Part shown: piece after piece, positions 8,270 to 15,117 of the stretch
Layout of the letters: each line of letters starts with the position of its first letter
Position numbering within the stretch: position 1 is the stretch's first letter
Assembly (NCBI GenBank): GCA_937874315.1
Contig: CALNAE010000191.1
Location: forward strand, 1-27,524
Reading direction: 5' to 3'
DNA: 27,524 nt
Source of the DNA: an uncultured Bifidobacterium sp.
Lineage (GTDB): Bacteria > Actinomycetota > Actinomycetes > Actinomycetales > Bifidobacteriaceae
The notes under the pieces: generated by a model
What the model was told of the DNA's origin: nothing
The model's input: only the letters and a program-made list of their open reading frames with translations
Databases searched by the model: none
Program-made: the position numbers and the translations under genes

Positions 8270-8283
8270 ACGTATGCATTCGT
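8270..8283. promoter_or_regulatory. Near-palindrome upstream of glgP
   Basis: ACGTATGCATTCGT matches its own reverse complement at 12 of 14 positions. It lies about 55 bases before the proposed glgP -10 and could be an operator for a sugar-responsive repressor. This is an inference from symmetry alone. Confidence 0.3.
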
Positions 8284-8333
8284 GATTCTTTGTTCCGCCG
8301 ATTCGTGCACACAATGAAGGTCGCGGGGCATAC

Positions 8334-8342
8334 TGGTAGTAT
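8334..8342 (+). promoter_or_regulatory. Extended -10 promoter of glgP
   Basis: TGGTAGTAT is a TGn-extended -10 (hexamer TAGTAT 8337-8342) that places the transcript start near 8349, giving a leader of about 19 bases with the GGAGGGAG ribosome site inside. An alternative -10, TAAAAT, lies at 8253-8258. Confidence 0.5.
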
Positions 8343-8367
8343 CATCCGTTTCGGAGGGAGTCGGCAT

Positions 8368-10821
8368 ATGACCGAATACACTGCGCCTCAGGCGCCGATA
8401 AGCGCACAGGCGTTTACGGACGAGGTTCGCAAAGAATTACGCTATACGCAAGGGGTCAGCGCACAGCAGGCCACGGCATCCGACATGTATGTCGCCGTTT
8501 CGACCGTCGTGCGTCATCATCTTGTGGATTCCTGGATGAAGACGCAACAGGACATGGTGGAAGGGTCCACCAAGGCCGTGGGGTACTTCAGCGCCGAGTT
8601 TCTTCTGGGTAAGCAGCTGCGCAATGCGTTGCTCAATACCGGATTGGGCAAGCAGTTCGATGAGGCGATGGCCGTTCTCGGGTGCGACGCCCAGGATGTG
8701 ATCGATGCCGAATACGAACCCGGCTTGGGCAACGGCGGCCTCGGTCGTCTCGCCGCATGCTACATCGATTCCCTTGCATCGAAGGGGGTGCCCGCTTTCG
8801 GTTACGGCATTCAGTATCGCTACGGGATTTTCCGCCAGGAGTTTGACGGGCAAGGTCGGCAAATCGAGCGGCCGGATTACTGGCTGAACAACGAGGAACC
8901 GTGGGGACACATCGATTACAATCGCGCCCAGCGCGTGAACTTCGGCGGATCGGTGATTACCAAGGGGGCCAAGAAGGTATGGAAGCCGGCGTGGTCGGTT
9001 CGCGCCGTGCCGGTGGATTACATGGTTCCCGGATACGAGTCGGGCCGGGTCAATACGCTGCGCTTGTGGAGCGCCAAGAGCTATGACGAGTTCGATCTGC
9101 TGACCTTCAACCAGTCCGACTATCTCGACGCGGTTAAGCCACAGGTTGCGGCCGAGAACATCTCCAAGATTCTCTATCCTGAAGACTCCACGCCACAGGG
9201 GAAGGCGCTGCGGCTGGAACAGCAGTACTTCTTCACCGCGGCGTCGATTCACGACGCGATTCGCGTGTTCTATCCGGGTCAGCAGCATCCCGATCTGACA
9301 ACGCTGCCTTCCAAGATCTGTTTCCAACTCAACGACACGCATCCGGTCATCGGCATCCCCGAAATGATGCGCGTGCTGATCGACGAATATGGGTACGACT
9401 GGGATGCCGCGTGGGGCATCACCACCAAGTGCTTTAACTACACCTGCCACACGCTGCTTCCCGAGGCGCTGGAAGTCTGGCCCGCCAGTCTGATCGGTTC
9501 ACTGCTGCCGCGCCATCTCGAGATCATCGAGGCGATCAACGACCGTTTCGTTGAGGAGCTGAAGGCAATGACGCATGACGCAGCCAAGATCGAACGCATG
9601 CGAATCGTAACGTCGGGAGATCACCCACAGGTGAGAATGGCCTATCTGGCCACTGCCGGCGGTTCTCACGTCAACGGCGTCGCCGCGCTGCATTCGCAGC
9701 TGCTCAAGGACGTGACACTGCGCGACTTCTCCGATATGTTTGGCGAGAAGTTCACCAATGTGACGAATGGCGTCACTCCGCGTCGGTTCGTGAAACTCGC
9801 CAACCCGAGACTGTCAGACCTCATTACCGAAGGGCTGGGTACCGATCGCTGGGTCTCTCATCTGGAGATGCTGAAGGGACTGGTCCCGCTGGCCCAGGAC
9901 GATGAGTTCGTGCGTAAGTTCGCCGCCACCAAGCAGGCCAACAAGGTCGATTTCTCCGATTACGCGCGTCGCGAGTATGGATTCGAAATCGATCCGAATA
10001 CCCTGATCAACTCCATGGTCAAGCGGTTGCATGAATACAAGCGCCAGAGTTTGAAGATCTTGGCCGTGATCTCTCGCTATGCCGACATCAAAAGCGGCAA
10101 GACCGCGCCCGAGGACGTCATCCCGCGGACCGTCGTATTCGGGGCCAAGGCCGCCCCTGGCTATTACATGGCCAAGCTGACGATTGAACTCATCAACAAC
10201 GTGGCTCGCGTGATCAACAACGATCCGGATGTCAAGGGCAGGCTTGCGGTCTATTACCCATGGAACTACAACATTCGCCTCGCCGAACACCTCATCCCCG
10301 CCACCGATCTTGACGAGCAGATCTCCCAAGCCGGCAAGGAGGCCTCCGGCACCGGCAACATGAAATTCGCGTTGAACGGCGCGCTGACCGTCGGGACGCT
10401 GGACGGCGCCAACGTCGAAATCCGCGAACGTGTGGGGGCCGAGAACTTCTTCCTCTTTGGTATGACCGTCGACGAGGTCAACAAGCTGTATGCCGACGGC
10501 TATTCCCCGGCTTCCTTCTATGAGGCCGACCCGAGGTTGAAGCAGGCGGTTGATATGGTGTCGGACGGCACGTTCTCGGACGGCGACCGCAACGTCTATG
10601 CGCCGTTGGTGTCCGACTGGCTGACCAAGGACTACTTCATGACCATGGCCGATTTCACCGCGTATATGGATATTCAGGGTGAAATCGAGGAATTGTACCG
10701 CAATCCTCTCGAATGGAGCCGCAAGGCGCTGCTCAACGTCGCGAATTCCGGGTATTTCAGCTCCGATCGGGCGATCGACGACTATCTTGAGCGCATTTGG
10801 AAAACCGGTCCAATGGACTGA
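8368..10821 (+). CDS. glgP: Glycogen/maltodextrin phosphorylase
   Basis: Glycosyltransferase family 35 enzyme that releases glucose 1-phosphate from alpha-1,4-glucans by phosphorolysis in the cytoplasm. The 817-residue protein has the expected length. Motifs: YFSAEFLLGK, GNGGLGRLAACYIDS, QLNDTHPVI, NVTNGVTPRR, VKRLHEYKRQ, and the pyridoxal phosphate site EASGTGNMKFALNGALT with Lys at residue 666. The start is ATG 8368, preceded by GGAGGGAG; a frame back to 8035 overlaps the sterol-carrier gene and lacks support. It appears monocistronic: its own extended -10 promoter lies upstream and strong hairpins lie downstream. Whether it prefers glycogen or maltodextrin cannot be read from sequence. Confidence 0.96.
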   Translation: MTEYTAPQAPISAQAFTDEVRKELRYTQGVSAQQATASDMYVAVSTVVRHHLVDSWMKTQQDMVEGSTKAVGYFSAEFLLGKQLRNALLNTGLGKQFDEAMAVLGCDAQDVIDAEYEPGLGNGGLGRLAACYIDSLASKGVPAFGYGIQYRYGIFRQEFDGQGRQIERPDYWLNNEEPWGHIDYNRAQRVNFGGSVITKGAKKVWKPAWSVRAVPVDYMVPGYESGRVNTLRLWSAKSYDEFDLLTFNQSDYLDAVKPQVAAENISKILYPEDSTPQGKALRLEQQYFFTAASIHDAIRVFYPGQQHPDLTTLPSKICFQLNDTHPVIGIPEMMRVLIDEYGYDWDAAWGITTKCFNYTCHTLLPEALEVWPASLIGSLLPRHLEIIEAINDRFVEELKAMTHDAAKIERMRIVTSGDHPQVRMAYLATAGGSHVNGVAALHSQLLKDVTLRDFSDMFGEKFTNVTNGVTPRRFVKLANPRLSDLITEGLGTDRWVSHLEMLKGLVPLAQDDEFVRKFAATKQANKVDFSDYARREYGFEIDPNTLINSMVKRLHEYKRQSLKILAVISRYADIKSGKTAPEDVIPRTVVFGAKAAPGYYMAKLTIELINNVARVINNDPDVKGRLAVYYPWNYNIRLAEHLIPATDLDEQISQAGKEASGTGNMKFALNGALTVGTLDGANVEIRERVGAENFFLFGMTVDEVNKLYADGYSPASFYEADPRLKQAVDMVSDGTFSDGDRNVYAPLVSDWLTKDYFMTMADFTAYMDIQGEIEELYRNPLEWSRKALLNVANSGYFSSDRAIDDYLERIWKTGPMD

Positions 10822-10826
10822 TGTGA

Positions 10827-10870
10827 CGGAGGACTTCCGCCTGGTGGAAGTTGCCGGTGGAAGTCCTCCG
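10827..10870 (+). terminator. First hairpin after glgP
   Basis: A perfect 12-base stem, CGGAGGACTTCC (10827-10838) with GGAAGTCCTCCG (10859-10870), has a 20-base loop. ACTTCC (10833-10838) can alternatively pair with GGAAGT at 10846-10851, giving two mutually exclusive folds. It starts 5 bases after the stop codon. No T-run follows. Confidence 0.6.
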
Positions 10871-10887
10871 TATTGCCTCGTGGCGTC

Positions 10888-10933
10888 AACGACGGGGGCC
10901 CCGATACATGCATGTATCGGGGCCCCCGTCGTT
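10888..10933 (+). terminator. glgP: Strong intrinsic terminator of glgP
   Basis: A perfect 46-base palindrome (23 + 23) with a GGGGGCCCC core in each arm and an ATGCAT centre. It is followed by TTTTATATA on the plus strand (T-run 10932-10935), so it should terminate glgP efficiently. Its exact symmetry would also permit cruciform extrusion. Confidence 0.8.
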
Positions 10934-10970
10934 TTATATACAAACCGATAAGCGGCGTCGACCGACTACG

Positions 10971-11023
10971 CTCGCCATGAGCTGCGGAAGCACTCTAAGA
11001 GGACTTCCGCAGCTCATGGCGAG
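10971..11023 (-). terminator. 20-base-pair stem downstream of the small membrane protein
   Basis: A perfect 20-base stem (10971-10990 with 11004-11023) has a 13-base loop and lies 8 bases beyond the stop of the minus-strand 74-codon gene. No T-run follows on either strand. The stem/loop shares the 12-mer GAGGACTTCCGC (10999-11010) with the first glgP hairpin (10829-10840). Confidence 0.6.
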
Positions 11024-11031
11024 TCGATTAT

Positions 11032-11256
11032 TCAGGCGGCTTCAGGCTCCGGTTCGTCGTCCTCGGATTCCTTTGGCTCTTCGGCCTTCTTGGAAATTCC
11101 CAGGTCCACCGGTGAAGAACTGTTTTCCCAAGGTTCCTCCCACGGGTCATAGTCCGGATTCTGCTGCTTATAGATATACAGGCAACCTAGTGCCGCAAGC
11201 AACGCTCCGAAGAGCAGTGCGAAGAACTTCCAACCGTTAGAAGACTTATTCTCCAT
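11032..11256 (-). CDS. Small single-pass membrane protein, possibly DLW-39-like
   Basis: A 74-residue protein with one transmembrane helix (about residues 9-29, WKFFALLFGALLAALGCLYIY), a Trp-rich patch YDPWEEPWE (about 35-43), and a highly acidic tail (EESEDDEPEPE type). The start at ATG 11256 has AAGGAG 7 bases upstream, so it is a real gene. I do not recognise it with certainty. In many actinobacteria a tiny membrane protein of the DLW-39 family (one helix followed by a D-L-W motif) lies in this neighbourhood, ahead of the rhomboid and crgA genes; this could be a longer relative. Its function is unknown. It is followed by a strong hairpin. Confidence 0.85.
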   Translation of the reverse strand: MENKSSNGWKFFALLFGALLAALGCLYIYKQQNPDYDPWEEPWENSSSPVDLGISKKAEEPKESEDDEPEPEAA

Positions 11257-11279
11257 GACGGCTCCTTCCCGTTGATGGT

Positions 11280-11297
11280 GACTTGCGCGTTCAAGTC
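11280..11297 (-). promoter_or_regulatory. Leader hairpin of the small membrane protein gene
   Basis: GACTTG (11280-11285) pairs with CAAGTC (11292-11297) around a 6-base loop, within the leader between an extra GAGGAGGT ribosome-like site (11301-11308) and the true ribosome site. A TTG at 11294, 6 bases after that extra site, would open a 35-codon reading frame overlapping the gene in another frame. This is suggestive only. Confidence 0.3.
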
Positions 11298-11309
11298 AGT
11301 ACCTCCTCT

Positions 11310-11315
11310 ATCCTA
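11310..11315 (-). promoter_or_regulatory. -10 hexamer of the small membrane protein gene
   Basis: On the minus strand TAGGAT, followed by AG, matches the proposed -10 context of the fhaA operon promoter (also TAGGATAG). It predicts a leader of about 47 bases. No convincing -35 was found. Confidence 0.35.
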
Positions 11316-11416
11316 ACCATTGTTTTGTGACGATTGGGTGCAAACCTGCATGGATCGCATAAGAGCAGGAACCAAAAGCGGGGCCGATCCATTCGCGTCT
11401 CGACATGACCCGTTGT

Positions 11417-11425
11417 TGGTAGTGT
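11417..11425 (+). promoter_or_regulatory. Leaderless extended -10 promoter of the rhomboid gene
   Basis: TGGTAGTGT is a TGn-extended -10 (hexamer TAGTGT 11420-11425), exactly 7 bases before GTG 11433. The expected transcript start coincides with the start codon. Confidence 0.5.
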
Positions 11426-11432
11426 GGGCAGG

Positions 11433-12149
11433 GTGAATCGAATACGACGCGTGTGGGCGAACGAATGGCGCAACGGCGGTCCGGTGATCACCAAGATCAT
11501 CGTGATCCTATGCGTGGCGGTATGGGCCGTCGAGATGCTGTCGCGATATTTCGCGCCGCTATGGTTCCAGATCATCATCGCGGAGGGTATCTTCACCCCG
11601 TACACGGCCGTGACCCATCCGTGGACGTGGTTGACCTCGATGTTCCTCCATGCGCCGAATCTGCTGCATGTGACCTTCAACATGATGGCGCTGTGGGCGA
11701 TCGGCCCGGCGTTGGAACGTCTGATGGGCCACTGGCGGTATCTCGTGCTCTACTGCCTTTCGGGCCTGGGCGGAGCTGTGGGACTGGTGGTGTGGGCGAG
11801 ACTGACCGGATCCTGGTCGATGTCCGCCTACGGGGCGTCTGGGGCCATCTTCGGCTTGTTTGGCGCCATGCTCGTCGTCCACCGCGCGACGGGCGGTGAT
11901 ATGCGTTCGATGCTGATATGGATGGCGATCAATTTCGCGCTGCCCGTGGTCATTCCCAATGTGGCGTGGCAGGCCCATGTCGGTGGGTTCCTCGTGGGCG
12001 GTGCATTGACGTGGTTGTTGGTATCCGGCATTCGGGCACTGCGCGGATACTCATTCGCGCGGCGCATGGCGTGGTATGGAACGATCATGGCGTTGGGATT
12101 GATCGCGGTGCTGCTCGTCTGCGCGCCGCCATTTGGGCCGGGCATCTGA
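11433..12149 (+). CDS. Rhomboid family intramembrane serine protease
   Basis: Polytopic membrane protease of 238 residues that cleaves transmembrane substrates within the bilayer. It has six or so hydrophobic segments. The catalytic dyad is visible: Ser136 in GASGAIFG and His182 in AHVGGFLVGG. The conserved HVTFNMMALW segment supplies the oxyanion Asn. The start is placed at GTG 11433 because the -10 hexamer lies 7 bases upstream and no ribosome site exists; GTG 11424 in the same frame would fall inside that hexamer. The gene occupies the actinobacterial slot near crgA. Its substrate is unknown. A second call could be an inactive homologue, but both catalytic residues are intact. Confidence 0.92.
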   Translation: MNRIRRVWANEWRNGGPVITKIIVILCVAVWAVEMLSRYFAPLWFQIIIAEGIFTPYTAVTHPWTWLTSMFLHAPNLLHVTFNMMALWAIGPALERLMGHWRYLVLYCLSGLGGAVGLVVWARLTGSWSMSAYGASGAIFGLFGAMLVVHRATGGDMRSMLIWMAINFALPVVIPNVAWQAHVGGFLVGGALTWLLVSGIRALRGYSFARRMAWYGTIMALGLIAVLLVCAPPFGPGI

Positions 12150-12179
12150 AGTCGGATGTGAAGAATCACAACCATGTAG

Positions 12180-12331
12180 TTTTCCACATCTGTGGATAAT
12201 AATGTGGATAACCTGTGGTTAGCGGGGCACAGTAGGTGGATAAGCCGGGTTCTTGTCCACCTTGGTATGGGTGGATACCTGAATTTTCAACGATCCTACG
12301 GTGTATGGATTCGATTGTCGAGTTATGCACA
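12180..12331. promoter_or_regulatory. Cluster of DnaA-box-like 9-mers
   Basis: Eight matches to TTATCCACA or its complement. Perfect: 12191-12199 and 12203-12211 (both TGTGGATAA). One mismatch: TTTTCCACA 12180-12188, GGTGGATAA 12235-12243, TTATGCACA 12323-12331. Two mismatches: TGTGGTTAG 12214-12222, TTGTCCACC 12253-12261, GGTGGATAC 12270-12278. The first four start at 12180, 12191, 12203 and 12214, about one helical turn apart, and the next is two turns later. Such phasing fits cooperative DnaA binding. No dnaA or dnaN lies in the window, so it may be a titration or reactivation site, a regulatory site, or part of an origin. Confidence 0.65.
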
Positions 12332-12389
12332 TTGAGGTCGCCATCGGCATGGCGTCGTGCGCTGCGTGCCTGAACGACCGGTGCTCGAA

Positions 12390-12395
12390 TACAAT
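12390..12395 (+). promoter_or_regulatory. Leaderless -10 of the methyltransferase gene
   Basis: TACAAT lies exactly 6 bases before GTG 12402, so transcription should begin at the start codon. The -35 region (TGCCTG at 17 bases) is poor. Confidence 0.45.
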
Positions 12396-12401
12396 ACCCA
12401 T

Positions 12402-13793
12402 GTGACGATTACGCAGACCTCGATCGATTTCGTTGCCGCTCACCGCGATGCGGATGTGCGACGGCTGGCTTTGTCGACGAAACGCATCGACGACCTCGAC
12501 CTGCCATGGGCGCTCGATCAGATAGCGGGTCGCCAGCGGGCCGCGACGAAGCTACCAGGGTGGGCGGCACATGATGGGCTGATTTATCCGCCGCATCTCG
12601 CGCTGGAACAGTGTTCGTCGCAGTGGACGGCCGAATACAAGGCCGGCATCGCCCGGCGTCTCATCATGCATGGTGATGGCGCCGCCGACGGTCTTCTGGT
12701 CGACCTGACCGGCGGCCTGGGCGTTGACTGCTCCGAGATGGCGAAGGAATTTGACCGTGCCGTCTACGTCGAGCGGCAAGAGCGGCTGTGCGACATCGCC
12801 AGACACAATTTCGATCTCCTCGGGCTTGACGGCATCGCAGTCGTTCACGCCGAGGCGGAAGCGTATCTGGCGGCCATGGGCAGGGCCACAATGATCTATC
12901 TTGATCCATCCCGACGCGACAGCCGCGGTGCGCGGACCTATGCCATCGCCGACTGCGCGCCGAATCTGCTGACCATGTTGCCGGGCATACTTGGCAAAGC
13001 GCCGTATTGCTTGGTCAAGCTTTCGCCGATGCTCGACTGGCGCAAGGCGGTGGCCGACTGTGGCGGGCATGTCAGCGAGGTGCACATCGTGTCGACCGGC
13101 AACGTATGCCGGGAGTTGCTGTTGGTATTGGAACGCGGGCACGATACCGGCATGTCGATTCGCGTCGTCTGCGTCAACGATGACGAGTGGTGCGACTTCA
13201 CGATATCGGGCGATACGTTCGACGAGCAGCCGGCGGCTGAAGCGCTGGACGGTGAAGAGCGGGCGGGTGCGCGACCGATGGGTGCGCGGCCGGCTGATGA
13301 GAGAATCGCGGGTGCGCGGCCGGCGCGTGAAACCGAAGACATACAAGGCGTTGCCTACCGGGAGCTGGCTTCATATCGATTCTTGTATGAGCCCAATGCA
13401 TCGGTGATGAAGGCCGGGTATTTCATCCACGTCGCCCGCCGATTCGCCATGCGCCAGCTTGCCCCCGACAGTCACTTGCTTGTTTCCACGCGGCTGTGCG
13501 AGGAGTTTCCGGGGCGAAGTTTTGAAATAACCGGCACGACGACACTGTCGAAACACGAGGTCAAGTCGGTATTGGGCGATTTGCGTCAGGCAAATGTCGC
13601 CGTGCGTAATTTCCCGCTCTCCGTGGCTGCGCTACGCAGAAGGCTGAAGCTGCGAGATGGTGGCGAGACCTATTTATTCGCCACCACCACGGCCGATGGG
13701 ATGCATATCGTCATTCGAGGCGTCAAAGCGGTCGCAACCGCGTCGGATCACACCCGTGGTGTTTCCGAGGACATGCCTCCGGAGGAGCGGTGA
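12402..13793 (+). CDS. Class I SAM methyltransferase with THUMP-like domain
   Basis: A 463-residue protein of the THUMP-like (PG_1098-type) methyltransferase family, probably acting on RNA. Residues about 20-90 form the N-terminal helical part. The Rossmann fold follows, with the SAM loop VDLTGGLGVDCSEM near residue 105 and the motif IV-like block YLDPSRRD near 168. The C-terminal part (about 320-440: YRFLYEPNASVMKAG, then TGTTTLSKHEVKSVL) is the THUMP-like ending. A repeated GARP linker joins the two halves. The start is GTG 12402, supported by TACAAT 6 bases upstream; 15 extra upstream codons have no support. The stop is 4 bases from the convergent crgA stop. The exact substrate base is unknown. 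Confidence 0.83.
   Translation: MTITQTSIDFVAAHRDADVRRLALSTKRIDDLDLPWALDQIAGRQRAATKLPGWAAHDGLIYPPHLALEQCSSQWTAEYKAGIARRLIMHGDGAADGLLVDLTGGLGVDCSEMAKEFDRAVYVERQERLCDIARHNFDLLGLDGIAVVHAEAEAYLAAMGRATMIYLDPSRRDSRGARTYAIADCAPNLLTMLPGILGKAPYCLVKLSPMLDWRKAVADCGGHVSEVHIVSTGNVCRELLLVLERGHDTGMSIRVVCVNDDEWCDFTISGDTFDEQPAAEALDGEERAGARPMGARPADERIAGARPARETEDIQGVAYRELASYRFLYEPNASVMKAGYFIHVARRFAMRQLAPDSHLLVSTRLCEEFPGRSFEITGTTTLSKHEVKSVLGDLRQANVAVRNFPLSVAALRRRLKLRDGGETYLFATTTADGMHIVIRGVKAVATASDHTRGVSEDMPPEER
13266..13324 (+). repeat. GGTGCGCG repeats encoding a GARP linker
   Basis: Three copies of GGTGCGCG begin at 13266, 13281 and 13311, the last two extended to a 14-base identity GGTGCGCGGCCGGC. They encode GARP three times in the linker between the catalytic and THUMP-like parts, consistent with local in-frame duplication. 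Confidence 0.8.
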
Positions 13794-13797
13794 TCGG

Positions 13798-14256
13798 TCA
13801 GCGCCACCACATGGTCATGATGAAGCCGACCATGATAATCACGAAGGCGATGGCGAGGTTCCAGGCTCCGATATTCGGGATGGGATAGTTGCTGGTCAGG
13901 TAATAGACCACGGCCCAGACCAGGCCGATGACCATCAGCGTACAGAACAGCGGCACGAACCAAGAGGGATTCGCTTTGGTGCCCTTGATGGTCTCCTCGA
14001 CACGCCGGGTATTCTCCTGCTGACGTTGTGCCACACGGCGCATCTGCGGGGTCATCGACTTGGTGTCGCCACTGGCATTGAGCACCGCCTCGATTTTATC
14101 CATCGGGATGTCCCAGTCCTCGTCGGAATCCTTGGCGGCAGTGGCGGCAGTGGCGGCGGCGGTCGTCTTGGTACCGGTGTCGGTGGCGGTGGATTGCCAG
14201 TCTTTTTGACCTTTGCGGTCAGTCGCGTCGGTGGTGTGCGGCTCTTCGTCAGCCAT
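13798..14256 (-). CDS. crgA: Cell division protein CrgA
   Basis: Small inner-membrane protein that coordinates septation in actinobacteria by binding the FtsZ-linked division machinery and penicillin-binding proteins. This copy has 152 residues, with two C-terminal transmembrane helices (about 96-116 and 128-148) in the CrgA pattern: PSWFVPLFCTLMVIGLVWAV, then IPNIGAWNLAIAFVIIMVGF, ending MWWR. The N-terminal half is hydrophilic with an Ala/Thr-rich run and is longer than the roughly 90-residue mycobacterial protein. The start is ATG 14256, with GGAG 9 bases upstream; ATG 14271 and 14262 lie in frame but are less well placed. It is divergent from the DUF881 gene and convergent with the methyltransferase gene. 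Confidence 0.92.
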   Translation of the reverse strand: MADEEPHTTDATDRKGQKDWQSTATDTGTKTTAAATAATAAKDSDEDWDIPMDKIEAVLNASGDTKSMTPQMRRVAQRQQENTRRVEETIKGTKANPSWFVPLFCTLMVIGLVWAVVYYLTSNYPIPNIGAWNLAIAFVIIMVGFIMTMWWR

Positions 14257-14343
14257 AAGCATAGTCTCCATTCAATAGGCTAGAAATCATACTAGTGGGT
14301 AGACTCGAAAGCGGCGACAATCGGTAAGGGAAATGTGGCGATT

Positions 14344-15117
14344 ATGGCGAAACGGGTCGGCAGACATGGCATCCAGCATTCGACGCTAGGCACCATCGCA
14401 GTATTCGTCGTGGTCTCGCTCACCGGGTACTTGTTCATGACCAATGTCCGCGTGAACCGGACGACCACGGTGACCTCCGACACGGCCCAACTCATTGAAC
14501 AACGCGTGGCGACGGTGAACAGTCTCCAGAAAGACGTCAACACGCTCAGCTCGCAGATCAACTCGTTGAACAAGATCACCAACTCCAACTCATCAAGCTC
14601 GACGACCACCGATGATGCGGGGTCAGGCACGGTGATTCCGGCGGTTCGGGGCCCCGGCGTCTCGGTGACGTTGGATGACTCGCCATTATGGCAACAGAAC
14701 GTCGCAGACTCGGGCTCGTCCGCGAATATCAACGATTACGTGATTCATCAGCAGGATATCGAGGCGGTCGTCAACGCCCTGTGGCGCGGCGGCGCGGAGG
14801 CCATGATGATTCAGGACCAGCGCGTGCTGTTCAACTCGGCGGTGATCTGCACGGGCAATATTCTCACGTTGCAGGGCAAGAAATATTCGCCTCCGTACAC
14901 GGTGTCCGCCATTGGCTCCACCGATGATCTGATGGCAGCGCTGAACGATTCCAAAGCCATCCAGACCTATAAGGAATACGTGCGGGCTTTCGGGCTAGGC
15001 TGGAAGGTGGAAACGAAAACCAATCAGCAGTTCCCACAGTCGCCGTTGTTGCAGCCGTTGCGCTATGCCACGGTAAATAAGAGTGCCGCTGCGGCAAAGG
15101 AAGGGTCACGTAAATGA
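14344..15117 (+). CDS. DUF881 family membrane-anchored protein
   Basis: A 257-residue protein with one N-terminal transmembrane helix (about residues 14-34), a short coiled coil (about 45-80, LIEQRVATVNSLQKDVNTLS), a Ser/Thr-rich spacer, and then the DUF881 domain. Typical segments are GPGVSVTLDDSP, INDYVIHQQDIEAVVNALWRGGAEAMMIQDQRV and CTGNILTLQGKKYSPPYTVSAIG. The bulk should be extracytoplasmic. Its function is unknown, but it is linked by position to division and wall genes in actinobacteria. The start is uncertain: ATG 14344 (AAGGGA 12 bases upstream) or GTG 14335 (same site, only 3 bases away). Its stop overlaps the sortase start as ATGA, indicating translational coupling. Confidence 0.88.
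   Translation: MAKRVGRHGIQHSTLGTIAVFVVVSLTGYLFMTNVRVNRTTTVTSDTAQLIEQRVATVNSLQKDVNTLSSQINSLNKITNSNSSSSTTTDDAGSGTVIPAVRGPGVSVTLDDSPLWQQNVADSGSSANINDYVIHQQDIEAVVNALWRGGAEAMMIQDQRVLFNSAVICTGNILTLQGKKYSPPYTVSAIGSTDDLMAALNDSKAIQTYKEYVRAFGLGWKVETKTNQQFPQSPLLQPLRYATVNKSAAAAKEGSRK

Noticed and set aside
8035..8367. N-terminal extension of glgP to 8035
   Set aside because: It overlaps the divergent sterol-carrier gene, has no ribosome site, and the ATG at 8368 has GGAGGGAG.
8437..9450. Minus-strand frame of 337 codons within glgP
   Set aside because: It is antisense to a complete phosphorylase; the composition is shadow-like and there is no start support.
10888..10933. Palindrome as a mobile-element end or attachment site
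   Set aside because: It is followed by a T-run and sits just after a stop codon, so an intrinsic terminator explains it. No integrase or transposase is near.
12552..13346. Minus-strand frame of 264 codons opposite the methyltransferase
   Set aside because: Arg-rich shadow translation without domains; the plus strand carries the conserved SAM-binding motif.
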